Assembly: GCA_963803335.1 (NCBI GenBank)
Contig: CAWDME010000009.1
Location: 1 to 64,000, forward strand
Direction: 5' to 3'
DNA from: DASSUW01 sp963803335
Lineage (GTDB): Bacteria; Actinomycetota; Thermoleophilia; Solirubrobacterales; Solirubrobacteraceae
Length of the DNA stretch: 64,000 nucleotides
Positions 24,700 through 33,500 of the stretch are shown here, piece by piece; positions within the stretch are counted from its first letter, which is position 1, and every line of letters begins with the position of its first letter. The notes under the pieces were generated by a model. It was not told the origin of the DNA. It did not search any database and was given only the letters and a program-made list of their open reading frames with translations. A program made the position numbers and the translations under genes.

Positions 24700-25706
24700 C
24701 ATCGCATCTCGACGGTGCTCTGACGCTCCACGAGCGTCGTGGCGAGCTCGACGCGCCGGTCCTCCGCCTGGCCGAGCACGAGCCGCGCCGCCGTCGCGGC
24801 CATCTCGGTCAAGGGCTGGCGGATCGTGGTCAGCGGCGGCCCGATCCAGCGCGCCATCGGCAGGTCGTCGAAGCCGATGACGCTCAGCTGCGACGGGATG
24901 TCGATCCCGAGCTGGCGCGCCGCCTCGTAGACGCCGGATGCCTGGATGTCGCTGCCCGCGAAGATCGCGGTCGGCGGCTCCGGCAGCTCCAGCAGCGCCC
25001 GCCCGTGCTCGTAGCCGGCCTCCACGTGGAACGTCCCCCAGCGGATCAGCTCCGGGTCGACCGGCTGGCCCGCGGTCTCCAGTGCCGCGCGATAGCCGTC
25101 GACGCGCGCGCGGCTGCACAGCATCGTCGGCGGCCCGCCGATCATGCCGATGCGCCGGTGGCCGAGCTCGAGCAGGTGGCGCGTCGCGGTCAACCCGCCG
25201 TTCCAGTTGGTTGCGCCGACCGACGGGACGCCGGGCGCCGGCTCGCCGGCGGGGTCGACGACCACGAACGGGATGCTGCGCGCGGTCAGCCGTGCGACCT
25301 GCTCGGGGCCGAGCTCGGAGACGACGAGGATGAGCCCCGCGCTGCGCCGGGCGGCGACCGCGTCGACCCACGAGCGCCCGAGCGCGCCCGGGCCCTCCTG
25401 CGCCGAGAGCACGACGCCGAGCCCGTTCTCGCGCGCGACCTCCTCGACGCCCTTGATGATCTCCATCGCCCACGGGCTCTCGAGCTCGTTGAAGACGACG
25501 TCGAGCAGGGCGGCCCGCGTGTCACGTCCCGGCGCGCGGCGGCGGTAGCCCTGCTCGCGTAGCACGCGCTCGACCCGCGCGCGCGTCTGCGGCGCCACGT
25601 CGGCGCGGCCGTTGACCACCTTCGACACGGTCGGCACCGACACGCCCGCCGCATCGGCGACATGGGCGATCGTCACGCGCTGGCCGTTCCCCTCCTCGGA
25701 GACCAT
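24699..25706 (-). CDS. LacI-family transcriptional repressor
   Basis: A 335-aa regulator. The HTH is VTIAHVADAAGVSVPTVSKV with hinge helix TRARVERVLREQGYR. The periplasmic-binding-like domain follows (VVFNELESPWAMEIIKGVEE, HRRIGMIGGPPTMLCSR, IFAGSDIQASGVYEAA, VIGFDDLPMARW). It is the first gene of the sugar-uptake operon and is divergent from the GH5 gene. It probably represses both until the imported sugar binds. Candidate operators with TTCGA/CGAA arms lie in the spacer. Confidence 0.92.
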   Translation of the reverse strand: MVSEEGNGQRVTIAHVADAAGVSVPTVSKVVNGRADVAPQTRARVERVLREQGYRRRAPGRDTRAALLDVVFNELESPWAMEIIKGVEEVARENGLGVVLSAQEGPGALGRSWVDAVAARRSAGLILVVSELGPEQVARLTARSIPFVVVDPAGEPAPGVPSVGATNWNGGLTATRHLLELGHRRIGMIGGPPTMLCSRARVDGYRAALETAGQPVDPELIRWGTFHVEAGYEHGRALLELPEPPTAIFAGSDIQASGVYEAARQLGIDIPSQLSVIGFDDLPMARWIGPPLTTIRQPLTEMAATAARLVLGQAEDRRVELATTLVERQSTVEMR

Positions 25707-25736
25707 GCGCGGACCGTACCAGAATTTCGCAAGCCT

Positions 25737-25831
25737 TTCGACAATTTCGAATTGGCTCTGCTAGGTGTATTGCGATAGCTTTGCGCTCCGCTGTCGAGCG
25801 ACATGACAGCCGCATTGTTTCGAAACTTTCG
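25737..25831. promoter_or_regulatory. LacI-type operator candidates in the divergent spacer
   Basis: Two related dyads: TTCGA-CAATT-TCGAA at 25737-25751 (31-45 bp upstream of the repressor start) and the near-palindrome CGAAACTTTCG at 25821-25831 (16-26 bp upstream of the GH5 ATG). CGAAA/TTTCG half sites are common for actinobacterial LacI regulators of glycosidase genes. Confidence 0.5.
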
Positions 25832-25846
25832 GCGAACGGAGAGCGG

Positions 25847-27217
25847 ATGTTGCGAGTACAGGGCGACGCGGTCATCGACGCCGAGGGCGCGCCCGTTCTC
25901 CTGCGGGGCGTCGGGCTCGGCGGCTGGATGAACATGGAGAACTTCATCACCGGCTATCCGGCGAACGAGAGCGCGATGCGCGACGCCGTCGGCCGCGTGC
26001 TCGGCGCCGAGCGGGCCGAGCGGTTCTTCGACCGCCTGCTCGACCGCTTCTTCTCCGACGAGGACGCCGCGCTGCTGGCCGAGCTCGGCGTCACCTGCGT
26101 GCGGCTGCCGATCAACCAGCGCCACTTCGAGCGCGACAGCGCACCGTTCCAGCTGCTCGAGGCCGGCTTCGCCCGGCTCGATGACGCGATCCGCGCGTGC
26201 GGCGAGGTCGGCATCTACACCGTCATCGACCTGCACGCGGTGCCAGGGAGCCAGAACCAGCACTGGCACTCGGACAACCCGGGCCACACCGCCGCCTTCT
26301 GGCGGCACCCGCACTTCCAGGACCGCGTCGTGCACCTGTGGCAGGCGCTCGCCGAGCGCTACCGCGGCAACGCCTGGGTGGCCGGCTACAACCTGCTCAA
26401 CGAGCCGGGCGACAGCAGCGGCGAGGTCGTCGGCCCGTTCTACGAGCGGCTGGTGGACACGGTCCGCGAGATCGACCCGGACCACATCCTGTTCCTCGAC
26501 GGCAACACGTACTCGACCGACTTCTCGATCTTCGGCGAGCCGGACGAGAACGTCGTCTACGCCTGCCACGACTACGCCCCCGCGGGGATGTCGTTCGGCA
26601 GCGGCCATCCGGGCCCCGAGGCGATCGAGGAGACGTTCCTCAGCCGCACCCGCTACCAGCGCACGACCGGCACGCCGATCTGGATCGGCGAGTTCGGCCC
26701 GGTCTACACGGGCGACCCGGAGCGCGACGAGGACCGCTACCGGATCCTCGCCGACCAGCTCGAGATCTACGAGCGCCACCACGCCGGCTGGTCGCTGTGG
26801 ACGTACAAGGACGTCGGGCTGCACGGGGTCGTCTCCCCCGGGCCGGACAGCGCCTACATGCGCCGCTTCGGGGACCTGATCACCAAGAAGGCGCGCCTGG
26901 GGATCGACGCCTGGGGCTCCACGCACAACGAGCTGCCTGAGCTGTTCGAGCCCGTCCACGAGCTGATCGCGCGCGAGTTCCCCGACTGGGACCCCTACCC
27001 GTGGGGCGCGCGCGAGACCGCGAACTTGCACCTGCGCTGGATCCTGCTCGCGCAGGCGATGCTGCCCGAGTACGCCGAGCGCTTCCGCGGGCTCGGCGAC
27101 GGCGAGCTCGACGCGCTCGCGGACTCGTTCGGCCTCGCGCAGTGCGTGCGCCGCGACCGGCTGTGCGAGCTACTCGCCGGCGCCCAGCGCGAGCCCCTGC
27201 GGCGTCCGGGAGGCTGA
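25847..27217 (+). CDS. GH5-family glycoside hydrolase (glucanase-like)
   Basis: A 456-aa cytoplasmic enzyme from ATG 25847 with GGAGAG just upstream. It is a TIM barrel with LLRGVGLGGWMNMENFITG at the N-terminus, TCVRLPINQRHFE, YTVIDLHAVPGSQNQHW, acid/base E186 in YNLLNEPGD and nucleophile E282 in PIWIGEFGP. This resembles exo-beta-1,3-glucanase/cellulase relatives of GH5. A C-terminal helical region follows the barrel. With no signal peptide, it should cleave oligosaccharides imported by the divergent ABC system. Confidence 0.88.
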   Translation: MLRVQGDAVIDAEGAPVLLRGVGLGGWMNMENFITGYPANESAMRDAVGRVLGAERAERFFDRLLDRFFSDEDAALLAELGVTCVRLPINQRHFERDSAPFQLLEAGFARLDDAIRACGEVGIYTVIDLHAVPGSQNQHWHSDNPGHTAAFWRHPHFQDRVVHLWQALAERYRGNAWVAGYNLLNEPGDSSGEVVGPFYERLVDTVREIDPDHILFLDGNTYSTDFSIFGEPDENVVYACHDYAPAGMSFGSGHPGPEAIEETFLSRTRYQRTTGTPIWIGEFGPVYTGDPERDEDRYRILADQLEIYERHHAGWSLWTYKDVGLHGVVSPGPDSAYMRRFGDLITKKARLGIDAWGSTHNELPELFEPVHELIAREFPDWDPYPWGARETANLHLRWILLAQAMLPEYAERFRGLGDGELDALADSFGLAQCVRRDRLCELLAGAQREPLRRPGG

Positions 27218-27433
27218 CAGCGGGCCCGGCGGCGCAGGCGCCGGCAGCGGCAGCGGGCCGCCGTCGTCGATCACCGCGGCCTGACCGGACGCGACGTGGA
27301 AGCTGCGCAGCGTGAACGACTCGCTCGGCTGCCGCCGCGTCTCGTGCGCCGCGCGGTAGGTCACGCGCAGCTCGTCGCCCGCGCGACCGACATCAACGAC
27401 ACGACCACGGAGATCGACGTCTCGCTCGTGCAT
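27170..27433 (-). CDS. hypothetical 87-aa protein
   Basis: Leftward frame from ATG 27433. RDVDLRGRVVDVGRAGDEL, RVTYRAAHETRRQPSES and FTLRSFHVASGQAAVIDDGG read like alternating beta-strands with good codon bias, and a Pro-rich tail follows. It overlaps the GH5 3' end by 48 bases. It could also be chance; nothing else is visible in 27218-27479. Confidence 0.35.
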   Translation of the reverse strand: MHERDVDLRGRVVDVGRAGDELRVTYRAAHETRRQPSESFTLRSFHVASGQAAVIDDGGPLPLPAPAPPGPLSASRTPQGLALGAGE

Positions 27434-27479
27434 TAGCGGCGCGAGACTCGCGCTAGCCGCACCGACGATCGCACGCGGC

Positions 27480-27508
27480 GTTGATACGGTTGCATGCGTG
27501 CAATCAAC
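27480..27508 (+). promoter_or_regulatory. leaderless promoter and palindromic operator at the MarR gene
   Basis: TACGGT (27485-27490) is 7 bases before the GTG at 27498, the geometry of a leaderless TANNNT promoter. The dyad TTGCA-TGCG-TGCAA (27490-27503), within outer GTTGAT/ATCAAC arms (27480-27485 and 27503-27508), covers the start codon, well placed for autorepression by MarR. Confidence 0.5.
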
Positions 27509-27950
27509 GATTGCTTCACCACAAGGATTGGCCGAGCTTCTCGGGCAGCTGCTGCTCCAGGTGCACCGCGCGTCCACCCCGGAGCTCTTCAAGCAAATGA
27601 GCGAGCTCGGCCTCTCCTTCACCCAGGTGAAGGCACTCAATCTCCTCCGCATCTCGGATGAGGACGTCAACGTCAAGGACGTCGCCGACTCGCTCAACAT
27701 GTCGCTCCCCGCGATGTCGCGCGCGCTCGACAAGCTCGTGCAGCGCGGCTATGTCGACCGGATCGGGTCCGAGAAGGATCGCCGCGCCAAGCACGTCCGG
27801 CTGCTCCCCGCCGGACGTGCGGTGCTCGACGAGATCGAGCAGGCACGGAAGTCGGTGGTGGAGGAGTTCACGGCCACGCTCTCGGACGACGAGCGGGCCG
27901 CGTTGCACGCCGCACTCCTCCCCGTAGTGGAAAGGATCACCTCCCCGTGA
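27498..27950 (+). CDS. MarR-family transcriptional regulator
   Basis: A 150-aa winged-helix repressor from GTG 27498. The helix-turn-helix and wing are clear: VNVKDVADSLNMSLPAMSRA, LDKLVQRGYVDRIGSEKDRR and AKHVRLLPAGRAVLDEIEQA. The terminal helices form the dimer interface. Its stop overlaps the start of the MFS efflux gene (GTGA), the classic arrangement of a MarR protein controlling a drug-efflux pump in response to a small aromatic ligand. Confidence 0.92.
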   Translation: MQSTIASPQGLAELLGQLLLQVHRASTPELFKQMSELGLSFTQVKALNLLRISDEDVNVKDVADSLNMSLPAMSRALDKLVQRGYVDRIGSEKDRRAKHVRLLPAGRAVLDEIEQARKSVVEEFTATLSDDERAALHAALLPVVERITSP

Positions 27951-29497
27951 CGCAACGTCTCCGCCTCTCGGAGTCAAACCGCCGCTGGTGGACGCTGGGC
28001 GCGATGTGCTTCGCGCTGTTCATGATCATGCTCGACAACACGGTCGTGAACGTGGCGCTGCCTTCGATCCAGCGCGATTTCGACGCCTCCCTGTCCGCCC
28101 TCGAGTGGACGATCAACGCCTACACCCTCACCTTCGCCGTGCTGCTCGTCACCGGCGGCCGGCTGGGCGACATCTTCGGCCGCCGGCTCGTTTTCCTGAT
28201 CGGCGTCTCGCTCTTCGCCCTCGCCTCGGCGACCATCGGCTTCGCCCCGTCCGACGGCTGGCTTGTCGCCTCGCGCGCCGTGCAGGGCATCGGCGCCGCG
28301 CTGATGATGCCGGGCACGCTCTCGATCATCACCAACGCCTTCCCGCCCGCCGAGCGCGGCCGCGCGATCGGCATCTGGGCGGGCGTGTCCGCCATCGCCC
28401 TCGCGGTCGGGCCGCTGGTCGGCGGCTGGCTCACCGAGGACGTGTCGTGGCGCGCGATCTTCTTCCTCAACCTGCCGGTGGCGGCGGCCGCGATCGGGGT
28501 CACGCTGTTCGCGGCCGAGGAGTCGCGTGACGAGACCGTCGACCGCCGGATCGACTACCCCGGCATCGCGGCACTGACCGTCGGCCTTGCCGCGCTCGTG
28601 CTCGGCCTCGTCGAGGCGAACGGGTGGGGCTGGGGCTCCGCCCGCATCATCGGCCTGTTCACGCTCGCCGTCGTGGCGCTGGCCGGCTTCGGGTGGATCG
28701 AGCGGCGCTCCCCCGCGCCGGTCGTGGACTTCGCGTTCTTCCGCTCGCGCCAGTTCTTCGGCGCCAGCGCCGTGGCCTTCATGGTCACGTTCGCGATGTT
28801 CGCGATGTTCTTCTTCCTCGCGCTCTACATGCAGAACATCCTCGGGTACAGCCCGCTCGAGACGGGCGTGCGCTTCCTGCCCAGCACGCTGCTCGTGATG
28901 GTGGCCGGGCCGGTCTCCGGCCGGCTGAGCGACACGCTCGGCCCGCGCCGGCTGATGACCGGCGGCCTGGTCCTGATCGCTGCGTCGATGGCCTGGCAGT
29001 CCCGCGTCGACACGGACACGAGCTACGGCTACCTGCTGCCGGCCTTCATGGTCATGGGCCTGGGCATCGGCCTCGTGATGTCGCCGATGAGCGCGGCCGC
29101 CATGAACGCCGTCGACCGCACGAAGGCGGGCGTCGCGTCCGGCACGCTGTCGATGGCGCGCATGGTCGGCGGCACCTTCGGTGTCGCCGCGCTCGGCGCG
29201 CTCGTCGCCACCGTGGGCCGCAACGACCTCGAGCAGTCGCTCCCACAGGTCGCCGCGCCGGTCCGCGACCGGCTCGTCGACGGGCTGGGCTCCGGCGCGG
29301 GGCTGCAGGGCGCGCCGCCGGCCGTCGATGCCGCTGTCAACAGCGCGTTCGTCGATGCGCTGAGCGCCGGCCTGCTGGTCAGCGCGGGGGCCGCGCTGAT
29401 CGGCGCGCTGCTGTCGTGGGTCCTGATCCGCGACCCCCGCCCGCACGTGCCCGCCGAGCAGGAGTCGACCGTGGCCGAGGCGGCGCTCGCCGCGTAG
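27947..29497 (+). CDS. MFS drug-efflux transporter, DHA2 (EmrB/QacA) type
   Basis: A 516-aa protein with about 14 membrane segments. Signatures are MIMLDNTVVNVALPSIQRDF (motif D1), GRLGDIFGRRLVFLIG (motif A), SRAVQGIGAALMMPGTLSII (motif B) and GPLVGGWLTEDVSWRAIFFL (motif C). It exports drugs or dyes by proton exchange. It is coupled to the MarR gene by a 4-base overlap and followed at 29525 by a PPOX gene. Confidence 0.92.
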   Translation: MTQRLRLSESNRRWWTLGAMCFALFMIMLDNTVVNVALPSIQRDFDASLSALEWTINAYTLTFAVLLVTGGRLGDIFGRRLVFLIGVSLFALASATIGFAPSDGWLVASRAVQGIGAALMMPGTLSIITNAFPPAERGRAIGIWAGVSAIALAVGPLVGGWLTEDVSWRAIFFLNLPVAAAAIGVTLFAAEESRDETVDRRIDYPGIAALTVGLAALVLGLVEANGWGWGSARIIGLFTLAVVALAGFGWIERRSPAPVVDFAFFRSRQFFGASAVAFMVTFAMFAMFFFLALYMQNILGYSPLETGVRFLPSTLLVMVAGPVSGRLSDTLGPRRLMTGGLVLIAASMAWQSRVDTDTSYGYLLPAFMVMGLGIGLVMSPMSAAAMNAVDRTKAGVASGTLSMARMVGGTFGVAALGALVATVGRNDLEQSLPQVAAPVRDRLVDGLGSGAGLQGAPPAVDAAVNSAFVDALSAGLLVSAGAALIGALLSWVLIRDPRPHVPAEQESTVAEAALAA

Positions 29498-29505
29498 TTC
29501 TCCCT

Positions 29506-29550
29506 TCCCGGGTAGAGGTGGTGTATGGCCAAGCCACCTCTACCCCGGGA
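29506..29550 (+). promoter_or_regulatory. hairpin that encloses the start codon of the PPOX gene
   Basis: GGGTAGAGGTGG (29510-29521) pairs perfectly with CCACCTCTACCC (29534-29545), extended by TCCC/GGGA. The ribosome site GAGGTGG is in the 5' arm and ATG 29525 is in the 12-base loop, so folding would hide the ribosome site. Confidence 0.6.
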
Positions 29551-29938
29551 GCTCGACGAGTTCCTGCGCGACCCCAACCCGTCGGTGATCGGAACGCTCG
29601 ACGCCGACGGCGCCCCGCACACCGCCGCCACCTGGTACCTGTGGGAGGACGGCCGCGTGCTCGTGAACATGGACTCGACGCGCAAGCGCCTCGAGCACCT
29701 GCGCCGCGACCCGCGCGTGTCGCTGACCGTCACCGGGCGCGGTGATGGGTGGTACCGCCACGTGACGCTGCGCGGGCGCGTCGTCGCGCTCGAGGACGAC
29801 CCGGACCTGGCCGGGATCGACCGCCTCTGCACCCACTACATGGGTGGGCCGTACAGCGCCCGCGACCAGCACCGCGTCAACGGCTGGATCGAGGTCGAGT
29901 CCTGGCACTCGTGGTCTGGCGGCGGCCCTTGGCACTAG
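29525..29938 (+). CDS. PPOX-class (F420/flavin-dependent) oxidoreductase
   Basis: A 137-aa split-barrel protein. PSVIGTLDADGAPHTAATWY, RVLVNMDSTRKRLEHLRRDP, RVSLTVTG and YRHVTLRGRVVALEDDPDL follow the pyridoxamine-phosphate-oxidase-like fold used by actinobacterial F420-dependent reductases. The cofactor is likely F420 or FMN; the substrate is unknown. Its start lies in a hairpin loop 27 bp after the efflux gene, so it may be the last gene of that operon under separate translational control. Confidence 0.85.
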   Translation: MAKPPLPRELDEFLRDPNPSVIGTLDADGAPHTAATWYLWEDGRVLVNMDSTRKRLEHLRRDPRVSLTVTGRGDGWYRHVTLRGRVVALEDDPDLAGIDRLCTHYMGGPYSARDQHRVNGWIEVESWHSWSGGGPWH

Positions 29939-29968
29939 CGCCGGGCCCCTAGCGGTTGCGTCCCGCGC

Positions 29969-30199
29969 ATGGGTTCGCGAGACTCAGCCATCGCGGGCAG
30001 CATCGGAATCGGCCTCTGTGTGGGGTGGCTGGTCGCCCCGACCATCGACGGTCGCGGGCGGGTGTTCGCACTCGCCGCCGTCCTGGCGGTGTGTGCCGAG
30101 GCCCTGCTGATCGCCGGCGCGGCGGCCGGGATCGCGTGCGGCGCGGCTGCGCTCGCGGCGGGCGCGGCTCATAGCGCGTGGAGGCGGCGGCTCGCATGA
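29969..30199 (+). CDS. small membrane protein upstream of the CHAT gene
   Basis: A 76-aa, almost entirely hydrophobic protein with two membrane segments (IAGSIGIGLCVGWLVAPTI and VFALAAVLAVCAEALLIAGA, continuing in Ala/Gly-rich helix). Its stop overlaps the next start by ATGA. Function unknown; first gene of the three-gene CHAT operon. Confidence 0.55.
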   Translation: MGSRDSAIAGSIGIGLCVGWLVAPTIDGRGRVFALAAVLAVCAEALLIAGAAAGIACGAAALAAGAAHSAWRRRLA

Positions 30200-30585
30200 C
30201 CGCGTCCGCGCTCCAGCTCGTCGGCGCGGGCTGCTTCGGCCTGCTCGTCGGCTGGTACGTGTACTACGTCAACCGTCACCGTCGCGGTGACGTCCAGCTC
30301 ACCGACGTCGGCTCGCTGATCGGCGTGATCGGCGGCGGCGCGGTGCTGACGCTCTTCCCAGAGCAGACCGACCTCTTCGGCGCCTACGGCATCGGCCTGG
30401 CCGTGGGGTTCTTCGGCTACTTCGGGTTCCTGCTCTGGCTGCGCAGCAAAGCCGGCTTCCCGTGGGCGTGGTTCCTCGATGGGCGCCGGCCTGCGCTCGA
30501 GGACCACCAGGTGGCCCTGGGCGAAGGCGAGCACGCGCCGATGGAGGCCACCGGCGGCGCGCCACAGCAGCCGCGGCGGGGCTGA
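30196..30585 (+). CDS. membrane protein upstream of the CHAT gene
   Basis: A 129-aa protein from ATG 30196 (an in-frame GTG at 30178 is possible). Membrane segments are LVGAGCFGLLVGWYVYYVNR, SLIGVIGGGAVLTLF and GIGLAVGFFGYFGFLLWL, followed by a cytoplasmic tail (FLDGRRPALEDHQVALGEGE). The CHAT gene begins 2 bases after its stop. It may anchor or sense for the CHAT protein (inference). Confidence 0.65.
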   Translation: MTASALQLVGAGCFGLLVGWYVYYVNRHRRGDVQLTDVGSLIGVIGGGAVLTLFPEQTDLFGAYGIGLAVGFFGYFGFLLWLRSKAGFPWAWFLDGRRPALEDHQVALGEGEHAPMEATGGAPQQPRRG

Positions 30586-30587
30586 GC

Positions 30588-33500
30588 GTGGACGAGGCCG
30601 CCGTCAGGCTGCTGCGCGAGCTCTTCGGGGACGAGCGCCGGCGAGCGCAGGTGATCGAAGCGCTCGCCCCGGAGCTGCCGCCGGCCGGTCTCCAGCCCGC
30701 TGTCGACGCCGCGCTGTACCTGCTCGAACTTGGCTACGACGCTTCGGCGGCGCTCCGGGCCGTCGCGCTCCGCGCGCTCGCGCTCGGCGACCCGCTGCTG
30801 CTCGTCGGCCCGGGCGAGTCGCTCGCCTGGTATCTCCCGGACGGCGACCTCATCGCGTTCGCCGAGCTGGCCTCCGCGATCCCCGAGGACTTCCACGAGC
30901 CGCGCGCGCGGCTGCTCGCCGCGCTTGCCGTGCGACTCGCGGGTGCCGACCAGCCGGACGCGGCGCTTGCGCTGCTCGAGCACGCGGGCGGCGGGATCGA
31001 CGCGGACTGGATCGGAGCCGCGGCCGAGCAGATCGCACCCACGCTCGCCGGTCCCGAGGCCGCCGAGCGCCTGCTCGCGATCGCCATGACGCTCACACCC
31101 GACACGCGGGCGGCCGCGCTGATCGCCCTCGCGCCGCGCCTGACGAGCGAGCACATCGGCGTGCTGGCGGAGACCGCCGAGGCCGTCGAAGCCGCGTCCA
31201 CCCAGGCGCGGCTCTACATGGAGTTCGTACGGATGCTCCCGGAAGAGGAGCGGGCGAACGAGGCGCGTCGCCTGCTCGACATCGCGTTCGAGATGTCACC
31301 CGCGGTCAGGGCGATCGTGGCCGTGACGATCGCCGACCGGCTCGACCCGCCGGAGCGGGATCTCGCTATCGCCATCGGCGTCGCGGCGGCGACGGAAGCG
31401 CTGCGCGCCGACGAGGCCTCCGGTCCGTGGTTCTGGGACGCGATCCTCGGCGCGCTCGCGCTGGCCGAGGACGAGCCGCGACGGGTGCTCGCGGACGCGC
31501 TGCTCGACGCGGCCTACCGCGGCAACGCGCCGCCCGTGACAGACACGGTCCGGGCCGTCCTCGCCAAGCTCGAGCCGGACGATCGCTCCGCCGCGCTGAT
31601 GGCCGCGCTGAGGCCGATCATGGCCCCGCCGCCCGCAGCGCCGCCCGAGCCACCGCCCGCGCCGGCGCCCGAACCGCCTCCCGAACCGCCAGATCCCGAG
31701 TTCGACGACCTGGACGACCTCGAGGCGTTTGACGATCTCGACGAGCTCGCTGAGCTCGAGGAGCTGGCGCGCCAAGCCGACCAGCAGTCGTACGAGGGCC
31801 GCCGCCCTCCCAAGCCCGCGGCGCGGCCGCCCCGAGTCGCCGTCGTCAACACCGGGTTCGCCGAGCCGGCGGACCCGGGCAAGGCCATCAGCGCGTTCGC
31901 GCCGCTCCATCCGGGTGAGTGGCACTTCTGGCTCGAGGTCGGCGACCCGCTGCCCGAATCGATCGAGATGCAGCCCATGGGACTGCTGGCGAGCGTGCCG
32001 TCCGGCTCCACGGTGACGGTCGCGCTGTACCCGGTCAGCGAGGGCGTCGAGATCGTCGACGGCCTCGACACCGCCGAGCTCGAGGTGCGCCCGGACGGCT
32101 CGGCGATCGTCACGCGCGGCGCCGCGGAGCTCGGCGACCCCGCGCTCTCGCGGCGACGGCTCGCGTTCCCGATCCGGATCGCACCCGGAACGGGCGAGAT
32201 CGAGCTTCGGTGCAGCATCTTCCGCCGCCAGCTGCTCGTGCAGTCGCGGCTGATCCGCGCGCGCGTCGCCGCCGCACCGTCCCCGGCCGGCAGCGAGCGC
32301 GTCCTGACGTCCGACGTCGACTATCTGCTCGTCCGCCGGCTCGCCCCGCGCCAGCTCGAGCGCGTCGCCGAGCACCGCCTGAGCCTGATGCTCAACGGCG
32401 ACGGCGACACGCACAACCTCCACGCGCTCGTGGCGGGTGAGGACCGGCCGGTCACCCACAGCGCGCGCTTCGACGGCGGCGAGATCCAGGACATGATCAA
32501 GCAGGCGCGGCGGGCGTTCCGCTCGGCCGCATTCGGGTCGCCCGAGCCGTGGCACGAAGGCGACCGCTACCGCTATGGCGGCCCGCTGGACCGCGCGCGG
32601 CTGGAGGAGGACCTGCTCGAGCTCGCCGTGCGCGGCTACCGCTTCTACGACGCGTGCATCAACCGGCTGGCGGGCAGCTACGAGGCGGCCGTCGACCTCG
32701 CGAGACGGACGCGCCGGACGGCTGCGATCCAGATCGCGCTCAAACAGCGCGGTGGTTTGCTGCTGCCGGCCGCCCTGTTCTACGACCAACCCCTCGACAC
32801 CGGCCTTCCCGAGCTCCGGCTGTGCCCGGAGTTCCTCGCGGCCGTCGGCGACCTCGACGCGCTGTTGGGCTCCCCCTGCTTCGACGGCGCCTGTCCCTCG
32901 CACGACGATGTGGACGTGGTGTGCCCAAGCGGGTTCTGGGGCTACCGGCACGACCTCGGGCTGCCGCTCTCACTCGACGAGCTCGACGAGGTGTCGTTCG
33001 AGATCGCGTACGACGCGCACCCGCAGCTCGGCGTCGCCGTCTCGACGGACCCGCAGTTCACGCTCCGGGCCGAGCACGAGCGGCAGCTGCGGGCGCTGCG
33101 CCCGGATCTCGGCTGGCGGTATGCCGCGACACGCGCCGACGCGATCAACCTGATGCGCATGCGCGAGGGCCCGGCGCAGCTCCTCTACTTCTACTGCCAC
33201 GGCGGCCTGTCGGCGGCCAACGCCCCGTTCCTGGGCGTCGGCGGCGTCGACGAGCCCGGCATCACGAGCGACGCGCTGCGCACGTACGACATCCACTGGT
33301 CTGATCCGCGGCCGCTCGTGTTCATCAACGGCTGCCACACCACGGCGCTGGAGCCCGACACGGCGCTCGACTTCGTGTCGCGTCTCGTCGACACGGCTGC
33401 CGCCACGGGTGTCATCGGAACCGAGATCACGACGTTCGAGCCGCTCGCCGGCGCGTTCGCGCTCGAGTGCCTGCGCCGGTTCCTCGGCGGGGAGCCGATC

